From an uncultured Phascolarctobacterium sp. (lineage in GTDB: Bacteria; Bacillota; Negativicutes; Acidaminococcales; Acidaminococcaceae), in contig URVO01000100.1 in assembly GCA_900551335.1 (NCBI GenBank), positions 1 through 5,441 of the forward strand: a stretch of DNA of 5,441 bases, in the 5' to 3' direction. Every line of letters begins with the position of its first letter. The stretch's first letter is position 1. This document shows positions 1-5,441 of the stretch, one piece after another. The notes beneath the pieces are model-generated. The model worked only from the letters and a program-made list of their open reading frames with translations. It did no database searches and had not been told where the DNA came from. Made by a program: the position numbers and the translations under genes.

Positions 1-580
1 GCAGCTTGTTCTGGTATTCCTCCACAACCATCGGGGAGCGCTCCTCAATCAGCGCCAGCTTTTCAGCAATCAAATCGGCGCGATAGATAAAGTCGCCGTA
101 AATATTGCCGCCCTCCGTCTCGCGCATTGCCACCAGGTTAGCCACAGCCTGATTAACAGCCTGCTCCACCTTCGGCCACACGCTTTCAACATCAAAGAAG
201 CCTTCCTTGACATTGATAACATCAGGGCATTTAGACAGATACATAATCTCAGCAGCAGCGTTGATGCCTGCCGCATCAGCGCCAATTGCCGCGCCAACCT
301 CCTGCAATGCCTTATGGTAGGCAGCAGCAAGGTTCTTATCTACCTTCAGCGTGCAGTTGCCGCTCGTGGTATAATCAGCATTGACAAAAACATCAATGCG
401 TCCGCGGCTGACTGTCTTCAAGATAGTCTTGCGGATTTTGTCCTCTAAGGGATTAAGAAAACGTGGTAAACGGATGGCAACCTCATTATAGCGATGGTTG
501 ACGGTCTTCATTTCAACGGTAACAGAAAAATCTGCGTCCTCATACTCGCCGCGGCCAAAGCCAGTCATGCTTTTTAACAC
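1..580 (-). CDS. yicC: YicC family endoribonuclease, C-terminus cut by window edge
   Basis: Reading leftwards from a GTG at 580-578, the frame stays open for 193 codons to the window edge. The family is usually about 290 residues, so roughly 100 C-terminal residues (the DUF1732 part) lie outside. Visible hallmarks are KSMTGFGRGE near residues 3-12, EMKTVNHRY at 23-31, RLPRFLNPLEDKIRK at 37-51, SRGRIDVFV at 58-66 and RETEGG at 153-158. These are typical of the YicC N-terminal domain. The family is known as an endoribonuclease (B. subtilis YloC) and, in E. coli, as a factor in small-RNA decay. The GTG is preferred over the ATG at 568-566: an AGGAGG sits 6 bases before the GTG but 18 before the ATG, and the resulting (M)LKSMTGFG start is the usual one in this family. 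The gene is divergent from rqcH; downstream genes are not visible. I am very sure of the family and fairly sure of the start. Confidence 0.95.
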   Translation of the reverse strand, partial: MLKSMTGFGRGEYEDADFSVTVEMKTVNHRYNEVAIRLPRFLNPLEDKIRKTILKTVSRGRIDVFVNADYTTSGNCTLKVDKNLAAAYHKALQEVGAAIGADAAGINAAAEIMYLSKCPDVINVKEGFFDVESVWPKVEQAVNQAVANLVAMRETEGGNIYGDFIYRADLIAEKLALIEERSPMVVEEYQNKL

Positions 581-586
581 GGGTAT

Positions 587-592
587 CCTCCT
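587..592 (-). promoter_or_regulatory. Ribosome binding site of yicC
   Basis: The minus strand reads AGGAGG here, a perfect Shine-Dalgarno match, 6 bases ahead of the GTG at 580-578. This decides the non-ATG start. It is 18 bases from the nearest in-frame ATG, which is too far. Confidence 0.85.
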
Positions 593-622
593 CGTCCTCA
601 CCAGCTCGTGGTGAAATAAATT

Positions 623-651
623 TTGACATGATTAAAAGATAAGTCTATTAG
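623..651 (+). promoter_or_regulatory. Candidate upstream promoter for rqcH
   Basis: A perfect TTGACA at 623-628 is followed, after exactly 17 bases, by TATTAG at 646-651, which matches four of six bases of TATAAT. Transcription would begin near 658 and run about 150 bases before the rqcH start codon. The -10 is imperfect, and the element lies inside the predicted yicC leader, so it is a candidate only. Confidence 0.35.
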
Positions 652-663
652 CTCAGCTTATCT
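637..663. repeat. Operator-like dyad in the yicC/rqcH divergent region
   Basis: Perfect 7-base inverted arms, AGATAAG at 637-643 and CTTATCT at 657-663, flank a 13-base centre. The dyad covers roughly +3 to +29 of the predicted yicC transcript. It also overlaps the -10 of a candidate forward promoter (646-651). That placement suits a repressor site, although the same sequence could instead fold as a weak hairpin in the yicC leader. I do not recognise the motif as a known operator. Confidence 0.4.
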
Positions 664-672
664 GGAAACTTT

Positions 673-701
673 ATTATACCACATTTTTCGCAGGATTTCA
701 G
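673..701 (-). promoter_or_regulatory. Sigma-A type promoter for yicC, with extended -10
   Basis: On the minus strand a perfect TATAAT occupies 678-673 and is preceded by TGG, so it is an extended -10 (TGn). The -35 candidate CTGAAA at 701-696 matches four of six bases of TTGACA and lies 17 bases upstream. Transcription would start near 666 and give an untranslated leader of about 85 bases before the GTG of yicC. This is the best promoter in the window by consensus. It is predicted from sequence only. Confidence 0.7.
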
Positions 702-753
702 CATTTTTCTGCGTAAGACGACGATATCAGCAGATTTTTCACGTAAAATGATG

Positions 754-759
754 TATAAT
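754..759 (+). promoter_or_regulatory. Candidate proximal -10 for rqcH
   Basis: A perfect TATAAT at 754-759 has TG directly before it but no recognisable -35 at 16-18 bases upstream (17 bases upstream reads CAGATT). Transcription would start near 766 and give a short leader of about 45 bases that still includes the AGGAG before the ATG at 811. Without a -35 it would need an activator or be weak. Confidence 0.4.
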
Positions 760-795
760 AAATTGATGATTGACACATACACCACAACAACCTAC

Positions 796-800
796 AGGAG
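796..800 (+). promoter_or_regulatory. Ribosome binding site of rqcH
   Basis: AGGAG lies 10 bases ahead of the ATG at 811, slightly longer than ideal. None of the upstream in-frame ATGs at 748, 751 and 766 has a comparable site. This supports the start at 811. Confidence 0.7.
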
Positions 801-810
801 ATACACTATC

Positions 811-2547
811 ATGAACTTAGAAGGCCTAACCCTCAAGCTCGTCACTGACACGCTCAGCCGCGAGCTGCTTAACAGCAAAATATATAAAGTTTTTATGCCC
901 AACCCCCACGCTCTGCTGCTGCTTGTACGCCGCACACGCGATACGAACGCCCTGCTTGCCGACATGAACGGCGGCAGTCCCGCGCTCTACATCCCCGAGC
1001 AGCTGCCCGAGAATCCGGAGACGCCGCCCACCTTCTGCATGCTGCTGCGCAAGCATCTCGAGGAGGGCCGCATCACGCGCATCACGCAGAGCGGACTCGA
1101 CCGTATCATCACGCTCGAAATCGATATGCTAGGCGCGTCCAGCAAAATCATCACGAAAAAGCTCATCTTTGAGCTTACAGGCAAAAACAGCAACATCATC
1201 CTCACGCAGGACGATATTATCATCGACAGCCTCAAGCACGTCGGTGCAGCGCAAAGCAGCTACCGCGCCATCCAGCCCGGCAAGCCCTACGTCGCCCCGC
1301 CACCGCAGTCCGGTCTGAACCTGCTGACAGCAGCCCCGACCGACATCGTGCAGACAGCGAACGCCGTTCCTGCTGCCAGCTTCCTCAAGGCCTTCATCGG
1401 TGCCACCACAGGCATCGGCAAGGCCACAGCCCAGGAGCTGCTGCAGGCTGCAGATATCGTGCCGCAGGAGGTCCGTCTTGACAATGCCTCCTGCACTGCG
1501 CTTGCCGACGTCATTGCCAAGCTGCAAAGCAGGCTGAACGCCGCCGAGCAGCAGCCTGTCTACGCCCTCATCAGCCGCACCAATCAGGTGAAAACGATTC
1601 TCACGCTGCCGCCGCAGCTGCTGGAGCAGGGCATGCACGCCCGCGAGTTTGCCAATATCAACAGCGCCATAAATTTTGCCATGAGCCTCAAGCCGATTCA
1701 GCTGCCGCAGCATGAGCAGCTGCAAAAGCTGGTCACCGGCGAAATTGCCAAGCACAAGAAAAAGCTTGCCGCCTTAGAGCAGGACCTCGCCCACGCCGAA
1801 AACGCCGAGGAGCAGCGTATGCTGGCCGACACGATTATGGCCAACATCTACCAGCTGCGCAAGGGCCAGACGCAGGCCGAGCTTATCAACATTTATGACG
1901 GCGAAAGCGTCACCGTCCAGCTCTCGCCCATCCTCTCGCCCACAGAAAACGCGCAGGCCTATTATAAGCGCTACAACAAATATAAGCGTGCGCAAAGCGA
2001 GGTTGCGCTGCAAATCACTGCGACCGAGGAAATGCTGCAATATCTTGCCAGTCTCGATTCCTCCCTGCTCACGGCCACCAGCAAAAACGAAATCGAAGAA
2101 ATCCGTCAGGAAATGATTGCCGCTGATCTCATCAAGGTCGTTGGCAAAAAGAAAAAGAGCGCCCTGCAAAAATCGCAGCCGCTGCATATCCGCCTGAGTG
2201 AGGACACTGACCTTTACATCGGCAAGAACAACCGTCAGAATGATTATGTGACCTTCAGCATCGGCGGACCGCGCGACCTCTGGTTCCATACGAAGGATAT
2301 CCCCGGCTCGCACATCATCCTTAAAACCACGCTGCCCGAGGCGCGTGAGGAAGATATTGCGCTGGCTGTAGAGCTGGCCGCTTATTTCAGCAAGGCACGC
2401 GAGGGCAGCAGCGTTCCCGTCGACTGCGTGCAACGCCGCTATGTGAAAAAGCCCTCCGGCAGCAAGCCTGGCTTTGTTATTTTCACGAACCAGAAAACCT
2501 ACTATGCTACGCCTGACGCGCAGAAGCTGGAAAAATATCTAAAATAA
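811..2547 (+). CDS. rqcH: RqcH (NFACT/Rqc2 family) ribosome quality control factor
   Basis: The protein has 578 residues, close to the usual 560-590 of bacterial RqcH, historically annotated as YloA or fibronectin-binding protein. Known role of the family: it binds the peptidyl-tRNA-blocked 50S subunit after ribosome splitting and recruits tRNA-Ala to add a C-terminal alanine tail that marks the stalled chain for degradation. Seen here: an NFACT-N domain over about residues 1-220 with PPTFCMLLRKH at 72-82; the Asp97-Arg98 pair (GLDRI) at the same positions as the essential DR of B. subtilis RqcH; charged helical, probably coiled-coil stretches at about 300-355 and 385-440; and a C-terminal NFACT-R domain with GKNNRQNDYV at 471-480, WFHTKDIPGSH at 491-501 and VKKPSGSKPGF at 545-555. 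The frame is open back to 748, but MNLEG matches the family N-terminus and has the ribosome site, so I start at 811. The gene appears monocistronic and intact. Confidence 0.96.
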   Translation: MNLEGLTLKLVTDTLSRELLNSKIYKVFMPNPHALLLLVRRTRDTNALLADMNGGSPALYIPEQLPENPETPPTFCMLLRKHLEEGRITRITQSGLDRIITLEIDMLGASSKIITKKLIFELTGKNSNIILTQDDIIIDSLKHVGAAQSSYRAIQPGKPYVAPPPQSGLNLLTAAPTDIVQTANAVPAASFLKAFIGATTGIGKATAQELLQAADIVPQEVRLDNASCTALADVIAKLQSRLNAAEQQPVYALISRTNQVKTILTLPPQLLEQGMHAREFANINSAINFAMSLKPIQLPQHEQLQKLVTGEIAKHKKKLAALEQDLAHAENAEEQRMLADTIMANIYQLRKGQTQAELINIYDGESVTVQLSPILSPTENAQAYYKRYNKYKRAQSEVALQITATEEMLQYLASLDSSLLTATSKNEIEEIRQEMIAADLIKVVGKKKKSALQKSQPLHIRLSEDTDLYIGKNNRQNDYVTFSIGGPRDLWFHTKDIPGSHIILKTTLPEAREEDIALAVELAAYFSKAREGSSVPVDCVQRRYVKKPSGSKPGFVIFTNQKTYYATPDAQKLEKYLK

Positions 2548-2561
2548 AAAATATATGTTGC

Positions 2562-2598
2562 AAAAAACGCCCGCAGCCTTTCGGCCGCGAGCGTTTTT
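2562..2598. terminator. Shared terminator between convergent rqcH and rbsB, stronger on minus strand
   Basis: Arms 2563-2578 and 2583-2598 enclose a 4-base loop. In minus-strand RNA all 16 positions pair, 14 as Watson-Crick and 2 as G-U. The loop reads GAAA (a GNRA tetraloop), and a run of six U follows. In plus-strand RNA the two G-U pairs become C-A and A-C mismatches, although a run of five U still follows. It lies 15 bases after the rqcH stop and 34 bases after the rbsB stop. It therefore serves chiefly the rbs operon and probably rqcH as well. Confidence 0.85.
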
Positions 2599-2632
2599 CT
2601 TTACTTCAAGTTGTCAGGTTGATGTAAATTTG

Positions 2633-3538
2633 TTATTTTTTTTCGATGAGTTTCAGCGGAGCAGAAATTTTAGCGTCAACTTTTTCGCCTTTAGCAGCTT
2701 TAACAGCTACTTCCAGACCTTGTTGGCCCATGATTTCCGGCTGTTGAGCGATGGTTGCGCTCATAGCGCCGCTTTCAACAGCTTTTACGCCGTCAGCAGT
2801 ACCGTCGAAGCCAACGATGAAGATTTGCTTGCCAGCGCTCTTTGCTGCTTCGATAGCACCCAGAGCCATTTCGTCGTTTTGAGCGAAGATAGCTTTGATG
2901 TCCGGATTAGCCTGCAGCATGTTTTCTGCTACAGTCAGGCCTTTGCTGCGGTCAAATTCAGCAGTTTGCTTAGCAACAACAGTCAGCTTGCTGTCAGCAA
3001 TTTTGTGGAAGCCTTCGCCACGCTCACGAGAAGCGCTGGCACCCGGGATACCTTCCAGCTCTGCAACCTTAACCTTTTCGCCCAGCTTCTTCACGATGTA
3101 ATCAGCAGCCATTTCGCCGCCCTTTACGTTATCAGAAGCAACGAGGCAAGCAACATTGCCTTGGTCAGCACTGCGGTCCAGGCAGATTACAGGGATGTTA
3201 GCCTTGTTAGCAGCCTTTACAGAGGTAGAAATTGCTGCAGAGTCAACAGGGTTAACCAGCAGAACGCTGATGTTCTGCTGCAGCAGATCAGCGATGTCGT
3301 TAGCCTGCTTTGCAGGATCGTTTTGAGCGTCAACAACCTTAACGTTTACGCCCAGCTCCTTAGCCTTAGCTTCAACGCCTTTAGCCAGAGAAACGAAGAA
3401 CGGATTGTTTTGGGTAGATACGGAGAAGCCGACAGTGATTTTCTTGTCAGCCTTTTTGCCGTTGTCACTGCCGCCGCAGCCAACGATCATCATAGCCATA
3501 GCTACGATGCAGGTTAATACTAATAAGATTTTTTTCAT
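2633..3538 (-). CDS. rbsB: Ribose ABC transporter, substrate-binding lipoprotein RbsB
   Basis: This 301-residue protein is a type I periplasmic-binding-fold receptor that captures D-ribose and delivers it to the RbsC/RbsA importer. A lipoprotein signal ends in the lipobox IVG-C, with Cys21 as the predicted lipidated residue, so it is anchored outside the membrane. By my alignment to E. coli RbsB, the ribose contacts are all present: Ser41, Asn45, Phe47 and Phe48 (STQNNPFF), Asp121-Arg122 (LDRS), Arg173 (RERGEGF), Phe195, Asn221 (AQNDEMALGA), Asp245 (GFDGTADG) and Gln265 (IAQQPE). This argues for ribose itself rather than another sugar. It starts at an ATG 25 bp after rbsC, with AGGAGG at 3556-3551 about 12 bases ahead. 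Codons are biased to GCT, GTT, TCT, AAC and GAC more than in rqcH, which fits high expression of a receptor. It is the last gene before the terminator. Confidence 0.95.
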   Translation of the reverse strand: MKKILLVLTCIVAMAMMIVGCGGSDNGKKADKKITVGFSVSTQNNPFFVSLAKGVEAKAKELGVNVKVVDAQNDPAKQANDIADLLQQNISVLLVNPVDSAAISTSVKAANKANIPVICLDRSADQGNVACLVASDNVKGGEMAADYIVKKLGEKVKVAELEGIPGASASRERGEGFHKIADSKLTVVAKQTAEFDRSKGLTVAENMLQANPDIKAIFAQNDEMALGAIEAAKSAGKQIFIVGFDGTADGVKAVESGAMSATIAQQPEIMGQQGLEVAVKAAKGEKVDAKISAPLKLIEKK

Positions 3539-3550
3539 TGTGAATGAAAG

Positions 3551-3556
3551 CCTCCT
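3551..3556 (-). promoter_or_regulatory. Ribosome binding site of rbsB
   Basis: The minus strand reads AGGAGG, in the 25-bp gap between rbsC and rbsB and 12 bases ahead of the ATG at 3538-3536. The motif is perfect but the spacing is long. A separate strong site lets the receptor be translated independently of rbsC. Confidence 0.75.
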
Positions 3557-3563
3557 AAATTAA

Positions 3564-4493
3564 TTAGTTTTTCTTACGGTCCATCAGGACAGCAAGCAAA
3601 ATTACAATACCTTTGACAACTTGTTGGTAGAAGCTAGATACATTGAGGATATTCAGACCATTGTTCAGCGTGCCGATAATCAGCGCACCGATAATAGTGC
3701 CGAAGATGCGGCCCTTGCCGCCGGAAAGACTCGTGCCGCCCAGAACAACAGCTGCGATAGCGTCCAGCTCATAGCCGGTGCCGGCAGTCGGCTGTGCACT
3801 GTTCAGACGGCTGGTCAGGATTGCGCCTGCCATGCCGCAGAGGAAACCGGTGATGGTGTAAGCGAAAATCTTAATGCGGTTGATTTTGATGCCGGCGATG
3901 AAGGAAACCTTCTCGTTGCCGCCAACAGCATAGGTTTTGCGTCCCAGCGGAGTTTTATGCAGCACAAACCAGAGAATAAAGAACATAATCAGCATCATAA
4001 TTGCCGGAAGCGGCAGACCGGTAACGTAGCCCTGGCCAAACTCTAGGAAGGCATCGCTGTCACTCAGATTGCTGATCGGGTTACCATTAGTATAAACAAG
4101 AGTCAGGCCACGGAAAATGGTCATCGTAGCCAGCGTTGCGATGAACGGCGCCACCTTGCCATAGGTAATAACCAGGCCGTTGACACTGCCGAGCGCCGCA
4201 CCAATGAGGCAGGCCAGCACGATACCAAAAACAGGATCCATGCCGCCCTTGATAAAGCTGCCCATAAGTGCGCTGGACAGCGCTAAAATACTGCCGACAG
4301 ACAGGTCAATGCCGCCGGTCAGAATAACAAAGGTCATACCAAAAGAAATCAGTGCGTTGATAGATACCTGACGCAGCAGGTTTTTCAGGTTGCTGGGGTC
4401 AATAAAGCTGCTGTTCAGACAGGAAATGACCACAAACAACGCTACCAGTCCGATTACCGAACCGGATTTTTTTAACATTGCTTTTATATCCAT
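3564..4493 (-). CDS. rbsC: Ribose ABC transporter permease RbsC
   Basis: This 309-residue, very hydrophobic protein belongs to the branched-chain/ribose permease family (BPD_transp_2 type) and, as a likely homodimer, forms the membrane channel of the importer. E. coli RbsC has 321 residues, so this looks complete. I count about nine or ten membrane segments, at roughly residues 11-29, 43-60, 63-82, 87-110, 114-132, 161-180, 208-228, 243-257, 264-284 and 290-304. Family landmarks are GGIDLSVGS at 60-68, PFIATLATMTIFRGLT at 116-131, and GYELDAIAAVVLGGTSLSGGKG at 240-261, the last being the conserved cytoplasmic region that meets the ATPase. The start lies only 5 bp after the rbsA stop, so the two are co-transcribed and probably translationally coupled. 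Its GGAGG (4510-4506) lies inside the last codons of rbsA, 12 bases ahead of the ATG. Confidence 0.95.
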   Translation of the reverse strand: MDIKAMLKKSGSVIGLVALFVVISCLNSSFIDPSNLKNLLRQVSINALISFGMTFVILTGGIDLSVGSILALSSALMGSFIKGGMDPVFGIVLACLIGAALGSVNGLVITYGKVAPFIATLATMTIFRGLTLVYTNGNPISNLSDSDAFLEFGQGYVTGLPLPAIMMLIMFFILWFVLHKTPLGRKTYAVGGNEKVSFIAGIKINRIKIFAYTITGFLCGMAGAILTSRLNSAQPTAGTGYELDAIAAVVLGGTSLSGGKGRIFGTIIGALIIGTLNNGLNILNVSSFYQQVVKGIVILLAVLMDRKKN

Positions 4494-4498
4494 TATGC

Positions 4499-5441
4499 TT
4501 ATTTTCCTCCCGTTGCCAGAGTCATAATTTTTTCCTGATCAGCCTCGTCACGCAGCAGCTCGCCTGCAATACGTCCCTCATGTACGACCAAGATGCGGTC
4601 GCTCATGCCCAAGACCTCAGGCAGCTCCGACGAAACCATGATGATGGAAACGCCGCTGGCAGTCAGCTCATTCATCAGCTCGTAAATATCACGCTTCGCG
4701 CCAACGTCAATGCCGCGCGTAGGCTCGTCCATGATAATCACATCAGGCTTCATGCCTACCCATTTGGCAATAACAACCTTCTGCTGGTTGCCGCCGGACA
4801 AAGCGCCGGCCTCCAGATCAAGGGAATGAGCCTTTACGCCCAGCTTCTTCGCCATCTCATCGGCAAAGCCGCACAATTTGCCAAAGTTAATGACACTGTT
4901 CTTCGCGAAGGTATCCACGCTCGGCAGGGCAATATTACGCAGAATGGAAAAGTCCAGGATCAGGCCTTCTGTTTTACGGTTCTCCGTTACAAAGGCCATG
5001 CCAGCCTTAATAGCATCCTCAGGCTTCGTGATTTTCAACGGCTCGCCCTTAAAGACAAGCTCGCCGCTCTCGTGCGGATCAACACCGAAGATGGCACACA
5101 TAATCTCTGTACGGCCTGCGCCCATCAGTCCCGCTACGCCCAGGATTTCGCCCTTGCGCAGATTAAAGCTGACATCACGGAAGACGCCAGGCTGGTTGAA
5201 GCCTTTCACCTCAAGGATAACCTCCTCCGGCGTATTGCGTCTGTCAGGATAGAACTCGGTAATCGAGCGTCCGACCATGTCACGGATAATCTGCTCCATG
5301 CCGTACTCCTTCACAGGCTTGGTCGCTACGGATACGCCGTCACGCATAACGGTAATAGTGTCGCAGTTGGCGGTAACCTCCTCCATACGGTGAGAGATAT
5401 ACACCATCGCCACGCCACGCTTCTTCAGCGAACGCATAACC
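4499..5441 (-). CDS. rbsA: Ribose ABC transporter ATP-binding protein RbsA, N-terminal part missing
   Basis: The frame runs into the right edge, so the true start is outside. The ATG at 5437-5435 is internal, because the sequence entering the window (VMRSLKKRGVAMVYISHRM) corresponds to the end of the first ATPase domain. About 314 of the usual ~500 residues are visible. RbsA is a fusion of two ATPase domains that powers ribose import. Seen here: the first-domain H-loop histidine (YISHR, codon 5392-5390), then the complete second domain. Its Walker A is GLMGAGRT (5131-5108), with Arg in place of the usual Lys. The signature is LSGGNQQ (4801-4781), and Walker B ends in DE (4729-4724) within MDEPTRGIDVG. 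VSSELPE replaces a canonical H-loop histidine. The degenerate Walker A and missing histidine are normal for the second domain of RbsA and its relatives, not a defect. It is followed 5 bp later by rbsC. Confidence 0.94.
   Translation of the reverse strand, partial: VMRSLKKRGVAMVYISHRMEEVTANCDTITVMRDGVSVATKPVKEYGMEQIIRDMVGRSITEFYPDRRNTPEEVILEVKGFNQPGVFRDVSFNLRKGEILGVAGLMGAGRTEIMCAIFGVDPHESGELVFKGEPLKITKPEDAIKAGMAFVTENRKTEGLILDFSILRNIALPSVDTFAKNSVINFGKLCGFADEMAKKLGVKAHSLDLEAGALSGGNQQKVVIAKWVGMKPDVIIMDEPTRGIDVGAKRDIYELMNELTASGVSIIMVSSELPEVLGMSDRILVVHEGRIAGELLRDEADQEKIMTLATGGK
4506..4510 (-). promoter_or_regulatory. Ribosome binding site of rbsC, inside the rbsA 3' end
   Basis: The minus strand reads GGAGG within the final rbsA codons, 12 bases before the rbsC ATG at 4493-4491. 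Ribosomes finishing rbsA would pass directly over it, which suits coupled translation. Confidence 0.65.

Noticed and set aside
70..330. Minus-strand 86-codon frame overlapping yicC
   Set aside because: It lies in another frame of the same strand as yicC. The yicC frame carries all the family motifs and this one has none.
689..713. CGCAG/CTGCG inverted repeat as a terminator or operator
   Set aside because: The arms are only 5 bases with a 15-base loop, and the repeat overlaps the yicC -35. It is too weak to call.
770..798. TTGACA at 770-775 as a -35 for rqcH
   Set aside because: The -10 position 17 bases later reads TACAGG and overlaps the ribosome site. A transcript from it would begin too close to the start codon to include that site.
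1129..2433. Minus-strand open frames of 208 and 219 codons opposite rqcH
   Set aside because: They are shadows of the GC-rich rqcH codons. Neither has recognisable motifs, and the sense protein is conserved along its full length.
2555..3517. Plus-strand open frame of 320 codons opposite rbsB
   Set aside because: It lies wholly within and antisense to a clear RbsB gene, begins inside the terminator region without a ribosome site, and its translation shows no recognisable domain. It results from the codon bias of rbsB.
3621..4046. Plus-strand open frame opposite rbsC, with similar short ones opposite rbsC at 4180-4371 and rbsA at 4878-5252
   Set aside because: These are antisense to well-conserved transporter genes and have no recognisable domain or ribosome site.
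5108..5131. RbsA Walker A with Arg in place of Lys as a sign of an inactive or broken gene
   Set aside because: The second ATPase domain of RbsA-type sugar transporters normally has this degenerate motif, and the frame is otherwise intact.

Overview
This window looks like an ordinary chromosomal stretch from a Gram-positive-lineage (Firmicutes/Bacillota) bacterium. The evidence is a YicC-family gene next to an RqcH/YloA-type gene, AGGAGG-type ribosome binding sites, and a ribose-binding protein built as a lipoprotein, as expected without a classical periplasmic secretion route. The coding sequence is moderately GC-rich. A Negativicutes-type host is my guess, but it cannot be proved from the sequence.

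Layout. Positions 1-580 (minus strand) hold the N-terminal two thirds of a YicC-family endoribonuclease gene, cut by the left edge and starting at GTG. Positions 581-810 are the divergent intergenic region. It holds a convincing minus-strand promoter for yicC, two candidate plus-strand promoters for the next gene, and a 7-bp-arm dyad placed where a repressor could affect both directions. Positions 811-2547 (plus) encode a full-length RqcH (NFACT/Rqc2 family) ribosome quality control factor. A hairpin at 2562-2598 separates it from the convergent minus-strand operon. That operon reads right to left: rbsA (4499 to the right edge, 5' end missing), rbsC (3564-4493) and rbsB (2633-3538). Together these form a ribose ABC importer.

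How the genes work together. RbsB is the lipid-anchored receptor, RbsC the membrane channel and RbsA the fused double ATPase. Order A-C-B and tight spacing (5 and 25 bp) show one transcript, which ends at the shared terminator with no rbsK after rbsB. YicC and RqcH both act in RNA or ribosome quality control. B. subtilis has the homologues yloC and yloA close together, so this pairing is a conserved neighbourhood, although here the two genes are divergent.

I found no mobile element, CRISPR array, tRNA, rRNA or clearly new system. The items most worth checking are the control signals between yicC and rqcH and the strand-biased terminator.
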